A stretch of 33,305 nucleotides of DNA from JBMNOI01 sp050942995 (GCA_050942995.1 JBMNOI010000032.1:1-33305); one strand, 5' to 3'. Counted from the stretch's first letter, positions 1 through 8,683 are shown. The notes: generated by a model not told the origin, from the sequence alone. Translations and numbers: made by a program.

Positions 1-588
1 GCGGATGCCGGTTTGGACGGTGTACAGATCATCCGGCAGAAAGGGATCGGTCTCTGGAGCAGGATCGGTGGCGCCGTAAAGGCAATATCGTTCCCATCCC
101 GGGCGCAGCAATTCACCCCGCTCTCGTGGTGAATCATCCTCAGGGGTCCGGGCCATCTCGCGAAAGCGCTCCCAGCGCACGCCGTGCAGTTCACCCTTGA
201 CGGCGGTGGCGTGGTACTGGGTCCAGCCTCTGTCACGTGGCTCTTCGTCGGCGCACACATGCCATTTTCCCGAGAAGGCGAGATCATAGCCCGATGCGCG
301 CAAGACCTCACTAAAAGTCGTCACGCCGGGCTTGAGCGATATATTCTGTGCGGCATCGTTGAGCACATTGTTATAGATGCCGTGACGACTGGGATAGAGG
401 CCGGTCATAAAGGTTGCGCGGGCCGGACAACAGTGAGCGGTGGTGGTATAGGTGCGGCCAAAGCGCACGCCCTCGTCCGCCATGCGCTGCACATTGGGCA
501 TCCGGCAGGGGTGGTCCGGATCCAGCACGGCCCCCTGTTGCTGGTCGTTCATAAAGATGAGGATATTGGGGCGGGCTTTGTCGCTCAT
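1..588 (-). CDS. Sulfatase, Cys-type (partial; C-terminus beyond left edge)
   Basis: This is the N-terminal 196 codons of a sulfatase of the alkaline-phosphatase superfamily, which hydrolyses sulfate esters, here probably on glycans. The start is ATG at 588, with AAAGGAG 8 nt upstream. The protein opens with the family's metal-binding strand (PNILIFMNDQQ). The C-x-P-x-R formylglycine motif is present as CCPAR, with Cys53 as the residue to be converted, followed by TFMTGLYPSRHG. Further along are the family's GKWH segment and a Cys/Asp/Glu-rich stretch. A Cys-type site needs a maturase (anSME or FGE), and none lies in this window. There is no obvious signal peptide, so an intracellular role on imported oligosaccharides is possible. 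It lies 81 nt downstream of the PfkB kinase gene on the same strand and may share its transcript. Substrate cannot be told from this fragment. Confidence 0.9.
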   Translation of the reverse strand, partial: MSDKARPNILIFMNDQQQGAVLDPDHPCRMPNVQRMADEGVRFGRTYTTTAHCCPARATFMTGLYPSRHGIYNNVLNDAAQNISLKPGVTTFSEVLRASGYDLAFSGKWHVCADEEPRDRGWTQYHATAVKGELHGVRWERFREMARTPEDDSPRERGELLRPGWERYCLYGATDPAPETDPFLPDDLYTVQTGIR

Positions 589-669
589 GGCGGGATCTCC
601 TTTGTGCTGATGGTCTATCGACAGGCGGACGGAGCGCACACGGGAATGCGCGCCACACATCGGCCTGCG

Positions 670-1848
670 CTATCGGTCGCGTGGGCCATGCCATAACCCT
701 GTGGCGGATCGATAGGTCCAGCCCTCGCCCTCTACCCGGGCATCCAGCCGCTCCCATCCCTGACGCACGCGGGCCAGGGTTTCCTCCCAGCCTCGTACAC
801 CGCTGGTGGCGTCGGCCGCCTCCACATTGCAGGCGCCCACGGCGGCGGCTGAGGTCACTGCATCCTCAGGCCCCTGCCCACGCAGCAGGCCGGTCAAAAA
901 GCCGGCGATGGCCGAATCTCCGGCCCCCACGGTGCCGACCACATCGACGCGAAAGCCGGGGGCCCACAACTCGCGCCCCTGCCACATCCCGACATCGGCC
1001 GGCGCGCCACGCCCCAGATCGGCCAGCGCATCTGCCGTTCGCAAGTAGAGGCCGCGATGCCCCAGCTTGATCACCAGGATACGGCACCCCAGGGCCAGTG
1101 TCCTGTCCGCCAGCGCGACCACATCATCGGGAGTGAGGGCATCGATCATGCGATCATGCCCCGCCCGGCGGGCCAGTTCGTCGAATCGCTCACGCCAGAC
1201 CGTATAGAGCAGTTCTTCCACACTGGGGAGAAAGAGATCGACATGAGGCAACGTGCGGCGCAGAATGGCGCGCCAGTCGGCCCGACCGCCGGCGCTGGCC
1301 GCATCGGGCATGGACATATCCAGCGACGTCGTAGCTCCACGCATTCGGGCCTGCCGGAAAAGCGTCTCCAGCGTCTCGCCACCATCGGCATACATGCGTT
1401 GCATCAGCGGGGGATACCCGAAATGAAAGAGTCGGGCCTGATCCAAAAGATCGGGAGAGATATCCTCGGGGCCAAAGGTGTTGTTGGTGCCGGGGCAATG
1501 CAGAAAGGAGCGATCTACGCCCGGCGGATTGATGACGATGGTATAGGAACTGGGCTCGTCATGGGCCACCGACAGATGGTCGGCCAGCCCCTCGCCATGC
1601 GCCCGGAGAATATCGCGGATCAGATTGGCGATAAAGTCATCGCCAATGCGCGCCAGGAGACGAACGTCGAGCCCCAGCCGGTGCAACGCCAGTCCGGTAT
1701 TGGATACAGAACCGCCGGTAGACAGCAATGCGGCACCCACCTCGGCCAGCCGTCCGGGCGCCAGAAAATCATCAGATCTGGTCGAAACCTTGGGGATCTG
1801 CGGAATGATATCCACACAAAGGTGCCCTGCCACAATCACATCGATCAT
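670..1848 (-). CDS. PfkB/ribokinase-family carbohydrate kinase
   Basis: Predicted cytoplasmic ATP-dependent kinase for a sugar or nucleoside, about 392 aa. The fold begins at once with MIDVIVAGHLCVDIIPQIP. The glycine-rich substrate side follows (STGGSVSNTGLALHRLG, then ARIGDDFIANLIRDIL), and near the C-terminus is the PfkB signature TVGAGDSAIAGF, with Asp311 as the expected catalytic base. The residue before TVGAGD is Gly where most family members have Asp, a small deviation. I chose ATG 1848 because GGGAG lies 9 nt upstream and the family N-terminus follows directly. ATG 1857 and 1878 are in frame but have poor spacing. The family is about 300-350 aa, so this copy is slightly long, with an extra C-terminal tail rich in Trp and Arg. 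It is followed by the sulfatase on the same strand, suggesting use of a desulfated sugar. Substrate unknown. Confidence 0.85.
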   Translation of the reverse strand: MIDVIVAGHLCVDIIPQIPKVSTRSDDFLAPGRLAEVGAALLSTGGSVSNTGLALHRLGLDVRLLARIGDDFIANLIRDILRAHGEGLADHLSVAHDEPSSYTIVINPPGVDRSFLHCPGTNNTFGPEDISPDLLDQARLFHFGYPPLMQRMYADGGETLETLFRQARMRGATTSLDMSMPDAASAGGRADWRAILRRTLPHVDLFLPSVEELLYTVWRERFDELARRAGHDRMIDALTPDDVVALADRTLALGCRILVIKLGHRGLYLRTADALADLGRGAPADVGMWQGRELWAPGFRVDVVGTVGAGDSAIAGFLTGLLRGQGPEDAVTSAAAVGACNVEAADATSGVRGWEETLARVRQGWERLDARVEGEGWTYRSATGLWHGPRDR

Positions 1849-1979
1849 CGTTTGCATCTCCCATCCCGGTGTCGTCATCGACTTTTATCGGCACGGGAGA
1901 TTATAACATGGCCGCAGAGGTCTGCCAATGAAAAGACGCGCCGCGGCGCGGCGAATCCGACGCCTCCGGAAGGAGAGGG

Positions 1980-2546
1980 ATGATGGTGACGGCACGCATT
2001 TTGAAGGTCGTATGGATTGTATGGCTTTGCTGCGCCTGTGTCGCTCCGGCGCAGCGGGCAGAGAACGAAGGAGAAACGAGCGTGGGGAAACTCATGCTGA
2101 GCAGCGCAGCGTTTGCACAGGGAGAACGGATTCCCGGCCGCTATACCTGTGGTGGAGAGGGGATCTCGCCGCCGCTGGAGTGGCACGGGCTACCGGAGGG
2201 AACCCGCGCGCCGGTGTTGATGTGCGTCGACCCGGATGCCCCATCGGGCGCATTCCTGCATTGGCTGGTCTATGACATCCCCGCTGATGCCGGCAATCTG
2301 CCGGAAGACCTTCCCCCTGACGACACATTAGAGAACGGCGCCAAACATGGCCGCAATCAACAGGGCCGGCCGGGATATATCGAGCCGTGCCCTCCCGGCG
2401 AGTCGCACCGTTATGTCTTTTCGTTTTATGCCCTGGACGAATACCTGAACATACCCGCCAGAGCCGACCTGAAAGAGGTGCTGGATGCTATGGAGGGCCA
2501 TGTGCTGGCCAAAAGCGAGTTGGTCGGCCTCTCCGACGGGCGCTAG
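1980..2546 (+). CDS. PEBP family protein (YbhB/YbcL type), exported
   Basis: Member of the phosphatidylethanolamine-binding protein family; the biochemical role of bacterial members is poorly defined. The 188-aa protein starts with a hydrophobic segment (ILKVVWIVWLCCACVAPAQ) that reads as a signal peptide. The C-C-A-C run could be a poor lipobox, so a lipoprotein is possible. The PEBP ligand-pocket motifs follow: CVDPDAPSGAFLHWLVYDIP, then NQQGRPGYIEPCPPGESHRY and FSFYALDE. Two ATGs are in tandem (1980 and 1983); AGGAG at 1971-1975 is better spaced for the second. The gene is flanked by minus-strand genes on both sides and ends head-to-head with GH130, separated by a hairpin. No neighbour explains its function. 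Confidence 0.88.
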   Translation: MMVTARILKVVWIVWLCCACVAPAQRAENEGETSVGKLMLSSAAFAQGERIPGRYTCGGEGISPPLEWHGLPEGTRAPVLMCVDPDAPSGAFLHWLVYDIPADAGNLPEDLPPDDTLENGAKHGRNQQGRPGYIEPCPPGESHRYVFSFYALDEYLNIPARADLKEVLDAMEGHVLAKSELVGLSDGR

Positions 2547-2557
2547 AGAGCAAGCGC

Positions 2558-2588
2558 CCCCCTCGGAGAGTAGATCGTCCGAGAGGGG
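2558..2588. terminator. Hairpin between convergent genes (likely shared terminator)
   Basis: CCCC-C-TCGGA pairs with TCCGA-G-(A)-GGGG: 10 base pairs with a single bulged A and a 10-nt loop. It sits between the PEBP stop and the GH130 stop, which face each other 54 bp apart. No U-tract follows on either strand, so this is a structural call only. Confidence 0.5.
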
Positions 2589-2600
2589 CACACCGCGAGA

Positions 2601-3575
2601 TCAATCCAGATCCACACACACGCCGGGCCGACCGTTCTCATCCAACCAATCGAGCATATCCGAGACCTTGGCGGTCGCCAGAGCCACCCAGCTATCCGAT
2701 GCGCCATAGTAGATATTGACCGTATCTCCGTCGGGCGCCATCGTATAGCCGCAAGGGAATACGACATCATGCACATCGCCCTCGTGCTCATAGACTTCCT
2801 CAGGGCCAAAGATCCAGCTATCGCCTCGCAACACACAGCGCTCCGGCGTATCCAGATCGAACAACGCCAATCCCACCCGATAGATCGATCCGGATGCCGT
2901 GGTGCGCACACCGTGATACAGCATCAACCAGCCCCGATCGGTTTCGATCGGCGGACAGCACAGGCCGATCTTGTACGCGTCCCACCAGGCGCCACGACGC
3001 GCCTCCAGGATCATCTTGTGGCTACCCCAATGCCGCAGATCGGGCGAATACGAAATCCAGATATGCCCGCCCAGCGGGCCCATGGGACGATGGATAAGCG
3101 CCCAGTGTCCGCCGATGCGGCGAGGCAGGAGGGCGGCATCCTTATCCTCCGGCGGCATGATCTCGCCATAGCGCTCGAAATGTTGAAAGTCATCGGTCAG
3201 CGCCAGCGAGAGGCCCGGCCCCCCGCGAGAGAACGCTGTATAAACGATGACCCATTTCCGCAACTCTTCCACATAGGTAATTCGTGGGTCCTCGATGCCC
3301 CAGCGCTCCTCCGGCCAGTTTTCGGGGTCGGGCTCCAGGGTCGGCTGGGGATCGATATGCCAGCCGTCCACACCGTTCTCCGACTGGGCGACGGTGAAAT
3401 GCGAAATTCCGCGAAAATCCTCGACGCGGCACAGCAAAAGTGTATGCCCCCCGGGCAGTATGGTCGCGCCGGGATTAAAGACCGTATTGACCGGGTAGGG
3501 CCAATCGTCGGCCGTCAGAATCGGGTTCTTCGGGTGACGAACAATCGGACTGTCAGCGCGTTTACCGATGTCCAT
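2601..3575 (-). CDS. GH130 family beta-mannoside phosphorylase/hydrolase
   Basis: Five-bladed beta-propeller enzyme of glycoside hydrolase family 130, 324 aa, the usual length. Most characterised members phosphorolyse beta-linked mannosides, releasing alpha-mannose 1-phosphate in the cytoplasm; some are hydrolases. Visible landmarks are VFNPGATI, CRVEDFRG, RWGIEDPRIT (Asp96 is at the position of the family general acid), KDAALLPRRI, WWDAYKIGLCCPPI, YHGVR, GDVHDVVFPCGYT and YYGASDSWVALA. No signal peptide is seen. Start ATG 3575 has GGAGG 9 nt upstream; an in-frame TTG at 3593 is rejected because it overlaps that ribosome-binding site. The reading frame overlaps the end of the GT4 gene by 14 nt, implying translational coupling, so the two probably act on the same mannoside. 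Phosphorylase versus hydrolase cannot be settled from sequence by eye. Confidence 0.92.
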   Translation of the reverse strand: MDIGKRADSPIVRHPKNPILTADDWPYPVNTVFNPGATILPGGHTLLLCRVEDFRGISHFTVAQSENGVDGWHIDPQPTLEPDPENWPEERWGIEDPRITYVEELRKWVIVYTAFSRGGPGLSLALTDDFQHFERYGEIMPPEDKDAALLPRRIGGHWALIHRPMGPLGGHIWISYSPDLRHWGSHKMILEARRGAWWDAYKIGLCCPPIETDRGWLMLYHGVRTTASGSIYRVGLALFDLDTPERCVLRGDSWIFGPEEVYEHEGDVHDVVFPCGYTMAPDGDTVNIYYGASDSWVALATAKVSDMLDWLDENGRPGVCVDLD

Positions 3576-5865
3576 TAGGTGTGACCTCCGCAAACAATGC
3601 CTCGTCCGCCGTTTCGGCCGAGCGCATCTCTACCAGAGACAGTAGATAAGAGAGCGTCGATTCGGCGCCCTGATTCTCGTTCACGCGATCAGGATGTAAT
3701 CCGTCGCGGCACCCTCCGGTGCGCGGGTCACATACGATGATGCCCAGATGATTGCGCCCCAGGAACCAGTAAAATGCGCGTTGAGCTTCGTCGTACCAGT
3801 ATGAATCACCGGTGACACGATACGCCTCCAGACAGGCGGAAACCATAGCGTTCGCCTCGACCGGTTGCTGATCGAAAAAGGCCCGCTCGCTCCCCTTGGG
3901 ATAGAATCCATCAGAACCGATGGGGATAAAGAGATCATCCTCCGAGCGCTGCAGGTCGGCCAGCCAGCGCAGAGAAACCAGTGCGGCCTCGATCATATCG
4001 GGGCGATGGAGCCAGCGCCCCGACAGAAGTAGCGCCTGAGGCAACCGGGCGTTGCTGTAACTGAGCATTTCCTCGAACCAGGGCCAGTCGGGCGTACTGT
4101 GATGCTGATAGGCATCCAGTAGCCGTTCGGCCAGCAATTCGCGGACATCCTGCGCTGAGCGGTCGCCAAAGAAGGAGCGCAGGTACTCGTGAATGCCGAT
4201 AAGGGTAAACGCCCACGCCCGGACATTCTGGAAGGATGTCGTCACCGGGAGGGCGTCGGCGAACAGCCGCGCCGCCACGCCTCTCAGCCCCGCATGCGCC
4301 GAGCGTCCCAGAACGGTGCCCAACGCCCACAGCGAGCGGCCGTGGCTGTCTTCCGAGCCAAAATCCTCCAGCCAGCGCCGATCATAGCTGAGGAAATTGC
4401 GGAATCGACCGTCTTCAGGGTTAAAAGCATACCACAGGAACGACATATAGCGCGAGGCGAGGTCGTTCGCCTCCTGAGTCAACTCGGGATAGGTTTCCTC
4501 GATCAGGATGGCGGCGATCAACGCGCGGGCATTATCGTCGATAGAGTAGCCCTCTCGATAATCGGGCACGGTGAATACGGCGTGCTGAAGAAGGCCGGTG
4601 TCATCGGTCATCCGCTTCAGGTAGGTCAGATTCAGATCGGGGATCAGATCCTGATGGCGTACCGGCCTGACGGCCGGATGAACGCTGCGCAGCATCCCCC
4701 GCTTCTGCTCGCGGGCGCGGCCAAAGCTCTCCATATATCGCTTGGCCACCTCGGACCAGATCATCTCACGCCCCAGCAAATAGGCCTGTTTGCGCATGGC
4801 GTGACGCTCTGTTTCGTTCGTCAACAGATTGATCACCTCGTCCGCAATGGCCCGAGAGTCGCGGAACGGCACAATGACACCACGACCGTCCGCCAGCAAT
4901 TCCTGAGCATACCAGTAGGGCGTTGAAATCACCGCCTTTCCCGCCCCAACGGTATAGGCCAGCGTTCCCGAAACAACCTGTTCAGGGCTCAGATAGGGCG
5001 TCAAATAGATGTCGGCCGCGCCGATCAGCTCGACCAGTTCCTCCAGGCTGATGAACCGGTTCATAAAGATGACATGATCCTGAACGCCCAGACGGCGGAC
5101 CATCTCTTCGAGGGAATGGCGATAAGATTCGCCCTCTTCACGCAATACATAGGGGTGCGTCGCCCCCTGCACGATATAGACCGTATCAGGAAAGCGTGAT
5201 ACAATCTCAGGCATCGCCTGGATTGCATATTCGATCCCCTTGTTGCGTGACAAGAGACCAAAAGTGAGCAATACCGTCTTGCCCTCGACACCGAACTGGT
5301 CCTTGTGATAGTTTGGGTCGACAAAGGGCACATCGGGAATGCCATGGGGGATGAAATCGATGCAGTCGGCCGGTACGTGGTAGATATCGCGCAGGAACTC
5401 TTCTGCCCGCCGGCTCATCACCACCATCCGGTCCGAAACATCGATCAGTTCCCGCATCACCCGAAGATAGGGGGGATCTGGATTGCGCAGGACGGTGTGG
5501 AAGGTTGTTACGACAGGCATGTTTAGATCGCGTAACAACGAAATCACATGAGCGCCGGCCGAACCGCCGAAAATACCAAACTCGTGTTGCAGACAAACCA
5601 GATCCACGCCGTTGATATTGAGATAGTCTGCTCCACGACGGTAAGAAGCCAGCTCTTGCTGTGCTAACTCGAAACGTACACGGGGGGGGTAGTCGTAGCC
5701 CTCGGGGCGATCATTCACCGGCACGGCGAAAAAGGTGATATCATCGAACTGTCTGACCATCGCCTCGGTCAGATCGGTCGTGAATGTAGCGATACCGCAT
5801 TGTCGTGGTAAATATCCGCCGATAAAAGCAATGCAACCAAGCCCGTTCGTATACGATTCAGACAT
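3562..5865 (-). CDS. GT4 glycosyltransferase fused to a C-terminal helical-toroid domain
   Basis: 767-aa two-domain protein. Residues about 8-385 form a GT-B glycosyltransferase of family 4: glycine loop GGYLPRQCGIATFTTDL, FIPHGIPDVPF, the nucleotide-sugar domain start LLTFGLLSRNKGIEYAI, and PYLSPEQVVSGTLAYTVGAG. In the E-x7-E motif the first Glu is E295 but the second position is Ala303; as I recall, the mannosyltransferase-like GT4 subgroup often shows this. Residues about 405-760 are helical and Trp/Tyr-rich (SIDDNARALI, RRWLEDFGSEDSHGRSLWAL, VNENQGAESTLSYLLSL), resembling (alpha/alpha)6-toroid enzymes. Start ATG 5865 has GGGAG 7 nt upstream; the longer frame to 5925 lacks one. No export signal is visible. 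The overlap with GH130 suggests a mannose-containing product or acceptor. The activity of the C-terminal domain is unknown. Confidence 0.88.
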   Translation of the reverse strand: MSESYTNGLGCIAFIGGYLPRQCGIATFTTDLTEAMVRQFDDITFFAVPVNDRPEGYDYPPRVRFELAQQELASYRRGADYLNINGVDLVCLQHEFGIFGGSAGAHVISLLRDLNMPVVTTFHTVLRNPDPPYLRVMRELIDVSDRMVVMSRRAEEFLRDIYHVPADCIDFIPHGIPDVPFVDPNYHKDQFGVEGKTVLLTFGLLSRNKGIEYAIQAMPEIVSRFPDTVYIVQGATHPYVLREEGESYRHSLEEMVRRLGVQDHVIFMNRFISLEELVELIGAADIYLTPYLSPEQVVSGTLAYTVGAGKAVISTPYWYAQELLADGRGVIVPFRDSRAIADEVINLLTNETERHAMRKQAYLLGREMIWSEVAKRYMESFGRAREQKRGMLRSVHPAVRPVRHQDLIPDLNLTYLKRMTDDTGLLQHAVFTVPDYREGYSIDDNARALIAAILIEETYPELTQEANDLASRYMSFLWYAFNPEDGRFRNFLSYDRRWLEDFGSEDSHGRSLWALGTVLGRSAHAGLRGVAARLFADALPVTTSFQNVRAWAFTLIGIHEYLRSFFGDRSAQDVRELLAERLLDAYQHHSTPDWPWFEEMLSYSNARLPQALLLSGRWLHRPDMIEAALVSLRWLADLQRSEDDLFIPIGSDGFYPKGSERAFFDQQPVEANAMVSACLEAYRVTGDSYWYDEAQRAFYWFLGRNHLGIIVCDPRTGGCRDGLHPDRVNENQGAESTLSYLLSLVEMRSAETADEALFAEVTPNGHR

Positions 5866-5893
5866 CGAAACACTCCCTTTTGCCGTGATATAT

Positions 5894-5913
5894 ATAAACG
5901 CCCCTACGTTTAT
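5894..5913. promoter_or_regulatory. Palindrome ATAAACG-N6-CGTTTAT upstream of the GT4 gene
   Basis: A perfect 7-bp inverted repeat with a 6-bp spacer lies 28 bp upstream of the GT4 start, just before its ribosome-binding site, in an AT-rich part of the divergent GT4/GH127 spacer. It could be an operator for a transcription factor or a small hairpin in the mRNA leader controlling translation. No GT4 promoter with good -35 and -10 boxes was found. Confidence 0.4.
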
Positions 5914-5969
5914 GTTGGAGCGCAAAATCCTAGCTCAAGAGATGTCATCTGGAATCGTTGAATTGTGCC

Positions 5970-5997
5970 TGAGCATCACTATTGTATTTAATATAAT
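5970..5997 (+). promoter_or_regulatory. Candidate promoter for GH127
   Basis: A perfect TATAAT (5992-5997) lies in an AT-rich patch of the 412-bp spacer between the divergent GT4 and GH127 genes. The best -35 at proper distance is a poor TGAGCA (5970-5975, 16-bp spacing), as expected of an activator-dependent promoter. It would give a leader of about 270 nt. The rest of the spacer shows only a short GAAT-N5-ATTC inverted repeat near 6025. Confidence 0.35.
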
Positions 5998-6277
5998 GAC
6001 ATTCACCGATTGGGTCAAGCGAATTGTCGATTCACATATGAATTCGGCACAAAGCCCCAGAAACTACCCGAACCCTGTCGGGCGCGCCGAATTTTCCGCG
6101 TCTGTAACTCCCACGATCAGAGGCGTCCGTCTCGAGTTCGGCCAACCGTTCCGGGTTGACCCTGCCGCCAGATGTGCAGAGGCCGAACCGGCGTCTGTGG
6201 TTCCATCGCAACGCATGCACAGATTACCCGATTTCGAACACCGCAAGCCAGCGGAAAGACAACATGGAGGTCACATC

Positions 6278-8212
6278 ATGAGCCCGAATGCGCAACCGCT
6301 GAATCCGGTTCCGTTGCAAAATGTTCACCTGGAGGGCGGCTTCTGGGGACCACGGCAGGAGATCAATCGGACCGTCACGCTGCCCATCGAGTACCAGCAG
6401 TGTAAAGAGACCGGCCGCATCGACGTCGTCAAGCTGAGTTGGAAGCCGGGCGATCCCAACCCCCCGCACCCGTTCTGGGATTCGGACCTCGCCAAGTGGA
6501 TCGAGGCGGTGGGCTATAGCCTGAGCCTCCATCCTGACCCCGCTCTGGAGGAATTGGTCGATGCGGTGATCGATGACATGGCCGCCGCCCAGCAGCCCGA
6601 CGGATATCTGAACAGCTACTTTACCCTCGTCGAGCCGCAGAATCGCTGGGCGAACCTGCGCGATATGCACGAGCTTTATTGTGCCGGGCACCTCATCGAA
6701 GGCGCTATCGCCTATTATCTGGCGACGGGAAAAAGAAAACTGCTCGATGTGATGTGCCGCTACGCCGACTATATCGCCACAGTGTTCGGTCCGGGCGATG
6801 GCCAAAAGCGGGGATATCCCGGGCATGAAGAGCTGGAGCTGGCCCTCGTCAAGCTCTACCGTGTAACCGGAGAAGAGCGCTATCTGGATCTGGCGCGGTT
6901 CTTTATAGACGAACGGGGCACTCAACCACACTATTTCGATATCGAGGCGCGGGAGCGCGGGGATGATCCCACCGCGTGGAACCACGGCCGCTATGAATAT
7001 AACCAGAGCCATCTGCCCGTTCGAGAGCAGACGACCGCCGAAGGACACGCGGTGCGCGCCATGTATCTGTACAGCGGCATGGCCGACGTCGCCGCCGAAA
7101 CCGGTGACGAGACGTTGCTGGCCGCTTGCGAGCGCCTGTGGGACAATGTGACCACGCGGCGCATGTATATCACCGGGGGCATTGGCTCGGCCTCTCACGG
7201 CGAACGATTCACTTACGACTATGATCTGCCCAACGACACCGCCTACGCCGAGACCTGCGCCGCCATCGGGCTGGTGTTCTGGGCCCATCGCATGGTTCAG
7301 CTCACGGGAGAGGCACGCTATGCCGACGCGCTCGAACGCGCCCTCTACAACGGCGTCCTGAGCGGCATCTCGCTGGACGGCAAGCGCTTTTTCTACGCTA
7401 ATCCGCTGGAGGTCGATCCACAGGCGTATACCTACCGAGCGGACATATTCGGTCGATCGGCACTCACCGCCGAGCGGCAAGAGTGGTTCGGTTGTGCCTG
7501 CTGCCCGCCCAACATCGCCCGATTACTGGCCTCTTTGGGAGATTATGTCTATTCATCGGGTTCCGGTGCCCTGTACCTTCACCTGTACGCTGCCGGCAAA
7601 GCCGATCTGGAGATCGACGGCCGGCCGGTCACCGTTCGCCAGGAAACGAACTATCCGTGGGACGGTGAGATACGTATCGTCGTCGCCCCGGAGGCAGAGC
7701 AATCCTTTGCGCTGTGTCTGCGCATCCCCGCCTGGGCTCGCAGCGCCGAGGTGCGGGTAAACGGCCAGACGGTAGATATCGCGCCGCGGATGGACAGGGG
7801 CTACGCCCGGATCGAGCGCGTGTGGCATAACGGTGACGTGGTCGAGCTGTCGCTGCCCATGCCGGTAGAACGCATCGAGGCGCATCCTGCCGTGCGCGTA
7901 AACGCCGGTCGGGTGGCTCTGCAACGCGGGCCTCTGGTGTACTGCCTGGAGGAGGTCGATAATGGCGCCAACCTGCCCGATATCGTCCTGCCGAAGGATG
8001 CGTCGCTGAATACCGAATATGATGAGAACCTGCTGGGGGGCATCGTCGTCATCAAGGCTGAGGGGCTGCGTCGCCCAACCGATAACTGGACGAATGCGCT
8101 CTATCGCCCGGTAGAGTCTGACGCGGTCCCCGTATCGCTCACCGCCGTGCCCTATTATGCCTGGGGCAATCGCGGACCGGGCGAGATGCTGGTATGGATT
8201 CGTCATGCCTGA
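6278..8212 (+). CDS. GH127 beta-L-arabinofuranosidase-like glycoside hydrolase
   Basis: 644-aa enzyme of family GH127 (former DUF1680), which removes terminal beta-L-arabinofuranose with a cysteine nucleophile and a zinc ion. Every catalytic position known from Bifidobacterium longum HypBA1 is present: Glu309 (acid/base, in HGERFTYDYDLP), Glu325 and Cys327 (YAETCAAIG, zinc ligands), Cys408 (nucleophile) and Cys409 (zinc), in CACCPPN. Residues about 20-420 form the (alpha/alpha)6 barrel (GGFWGPRQEINRT, AAQQPDGYLNSYF, HELYCAGHLIEGA, HPFWDSD). The remainder is beta-sandwich (RIPAWARSAEVRVNGQ, ALQRGPLVYCLE). No signal peptide is seen, so it is probably cytoplasmic. Start ATG 6278 has GGAGG 7 nt upstream. 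The frame is open a further 181 codons upstream, but that part overlaps the divergent gene and looks non-coding. Other sugars are known for relatives, so substrate is provisional. Confidence 0.93.
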   Translation: MSPNAQPLNPVPLQNVHLEGGFWGPRQEINRTVTLPIEYQQCKETGRIDVVKLSWKPGDPNPPHPFWDSDLAKWIEAVGYSLSLHPDPALEELVDAVIDDMAAAQQPDGYLNSYFTLVEPQNRWANLRDMHELYCAGHLIEGAIAYYLATGKRKLLDVMCRYADYIATVFGPGDGQKRGYPGHEELELALVKLYRVTGEERYLDLARFFIDERGTQPHYFDIEARERGDDPTAWNHGRYEYNQSHLPVREQTTAEGHAVRAMYLYSGMADVAAETGDETLLAACERLWDNVTTRRMYITGGIGSASHGERFTYDYDLPNDTAYAETCAAIGLVFWAHRMVQLTGEARYADALERALYNGVLSGISLDGKRFFYANPLEVDPQAYTYRADIFGRSALTAERQEWFGCACCPPNIARLLASLGDYVYSSGSGALYLHLYAAGKADLEIDGRPVTVRQETNYPWDGEIRIVVAPEAEQSFALCLRIPAWARSAEVRVNGQTVDIAPRMDRGYARIERVWHNGDVVELSLPMPVERIEAHPAVRVNAGRVALQRGPLVYCLEEVDNGANLPDIVLPKDASLNTEYDENLLGGIVVIKAEGLRRPTDNWTNALYRPVESDAVPVSLTAVPYYAWGNRGPGEMLVWIRHA

Positions 8213-8227
8213 CCGGGCGACAACCGC

Positions 8228-8683
8228 TCACGGACCGGTGCCCATGCCCGCCCATCGGTATCCGCCGTTGTGAGGGACGATGGTGACAAAGGCGAACTTT
8301 TGCCGCACCCAGCCGCCCTCATACACGCCGTTTCCGGCGATCCAATCGCTGTTGCCGAGAGTCCACACCGGACGCACCGAGTACGAGACGGTGGCGACAA
8401 AGCCATCGTCCAGCATTCGATCCAGATCGACATCGTGGATCTCGTACTGTCGCAGGCCGAGCCTGCGCGGCATCGGGCCGGTGGTGTAGTGGTGCAGGTA
8501 GCGATCTATCAGCGTGCGGGCGACCGTCTCGGGTGGCATCTGAGCCGCCTCTTGGGCCGACAGGGTCGGATGATAGGGCTCGATCGAATCGGCAATCGCA
8601 CACCCCGAAAGCAGCGCGGCGGCGAGAATGAGCCACATAACCGGAGGGACAAATGGCATCGACAGGTTGCGAATGACTGACAT
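8228..8683 (-). CDS. Small lipoprotein of unknown function
   Basis: 151-aa protein with a clear lipoprotein signal: Arg near the N-terminus, a hydrophobic core (PPVMWLILAAALLSGC) and lipobox LSGC with Cys28 as the lipid-anchored residue. The mature part has a helical segment (ETVARTLIDRYLHHYTT) and then strand-rich sequence with conserved-looking Trp residues (RPVWTLGNSDWIAGNG, GYRWAGMG), perhaps a small alpha+beta domain. I recognise no family. Start ATG 8683 has GAGGAG 7 nt upstream; the frame extends to 8710 without a ribosome-binding site. It ends 15 bp from the convergent GH127 stop. Its Ile/Tyr/His-rich ending and exported nature suggest a surface protein, nothing more. Confidence 0.7.
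   Translation of the reverse strand: MSVIRNLSMPFVPPVMWLILAAALLSGCAIADSIEPYHPTLSAQEAAQMPPETVARTLIDRYLHHYTTGPMPRRLGLRQYEIHDVDLDRMLDDGFVATVSYSVRPVWTLGNSDWIAGNGVYEGGWVRQKFAFVTIVPHNGGYRWAGMGTGP

Noticed and set aside
3576..3593. Upstream TTG start for GH130
   Set aside because: It would overlap the GGAGG site serving ATG 3575 and adds residues not typical of the family.
5735..6277. N-terminal extension of the GH127 frame by 181 codons
   Set aside because: It overlaps the divergent GT4 gene, has no family similarity, and the GGAGG-ATG at 6278 gives the normal GH127 start.
6224..7480. 418-codon minus-strand frame inside GH127
   Set aside because: Antisense shadow of a clearly coding gene; no recognisable domains and no ribosome-binding site.
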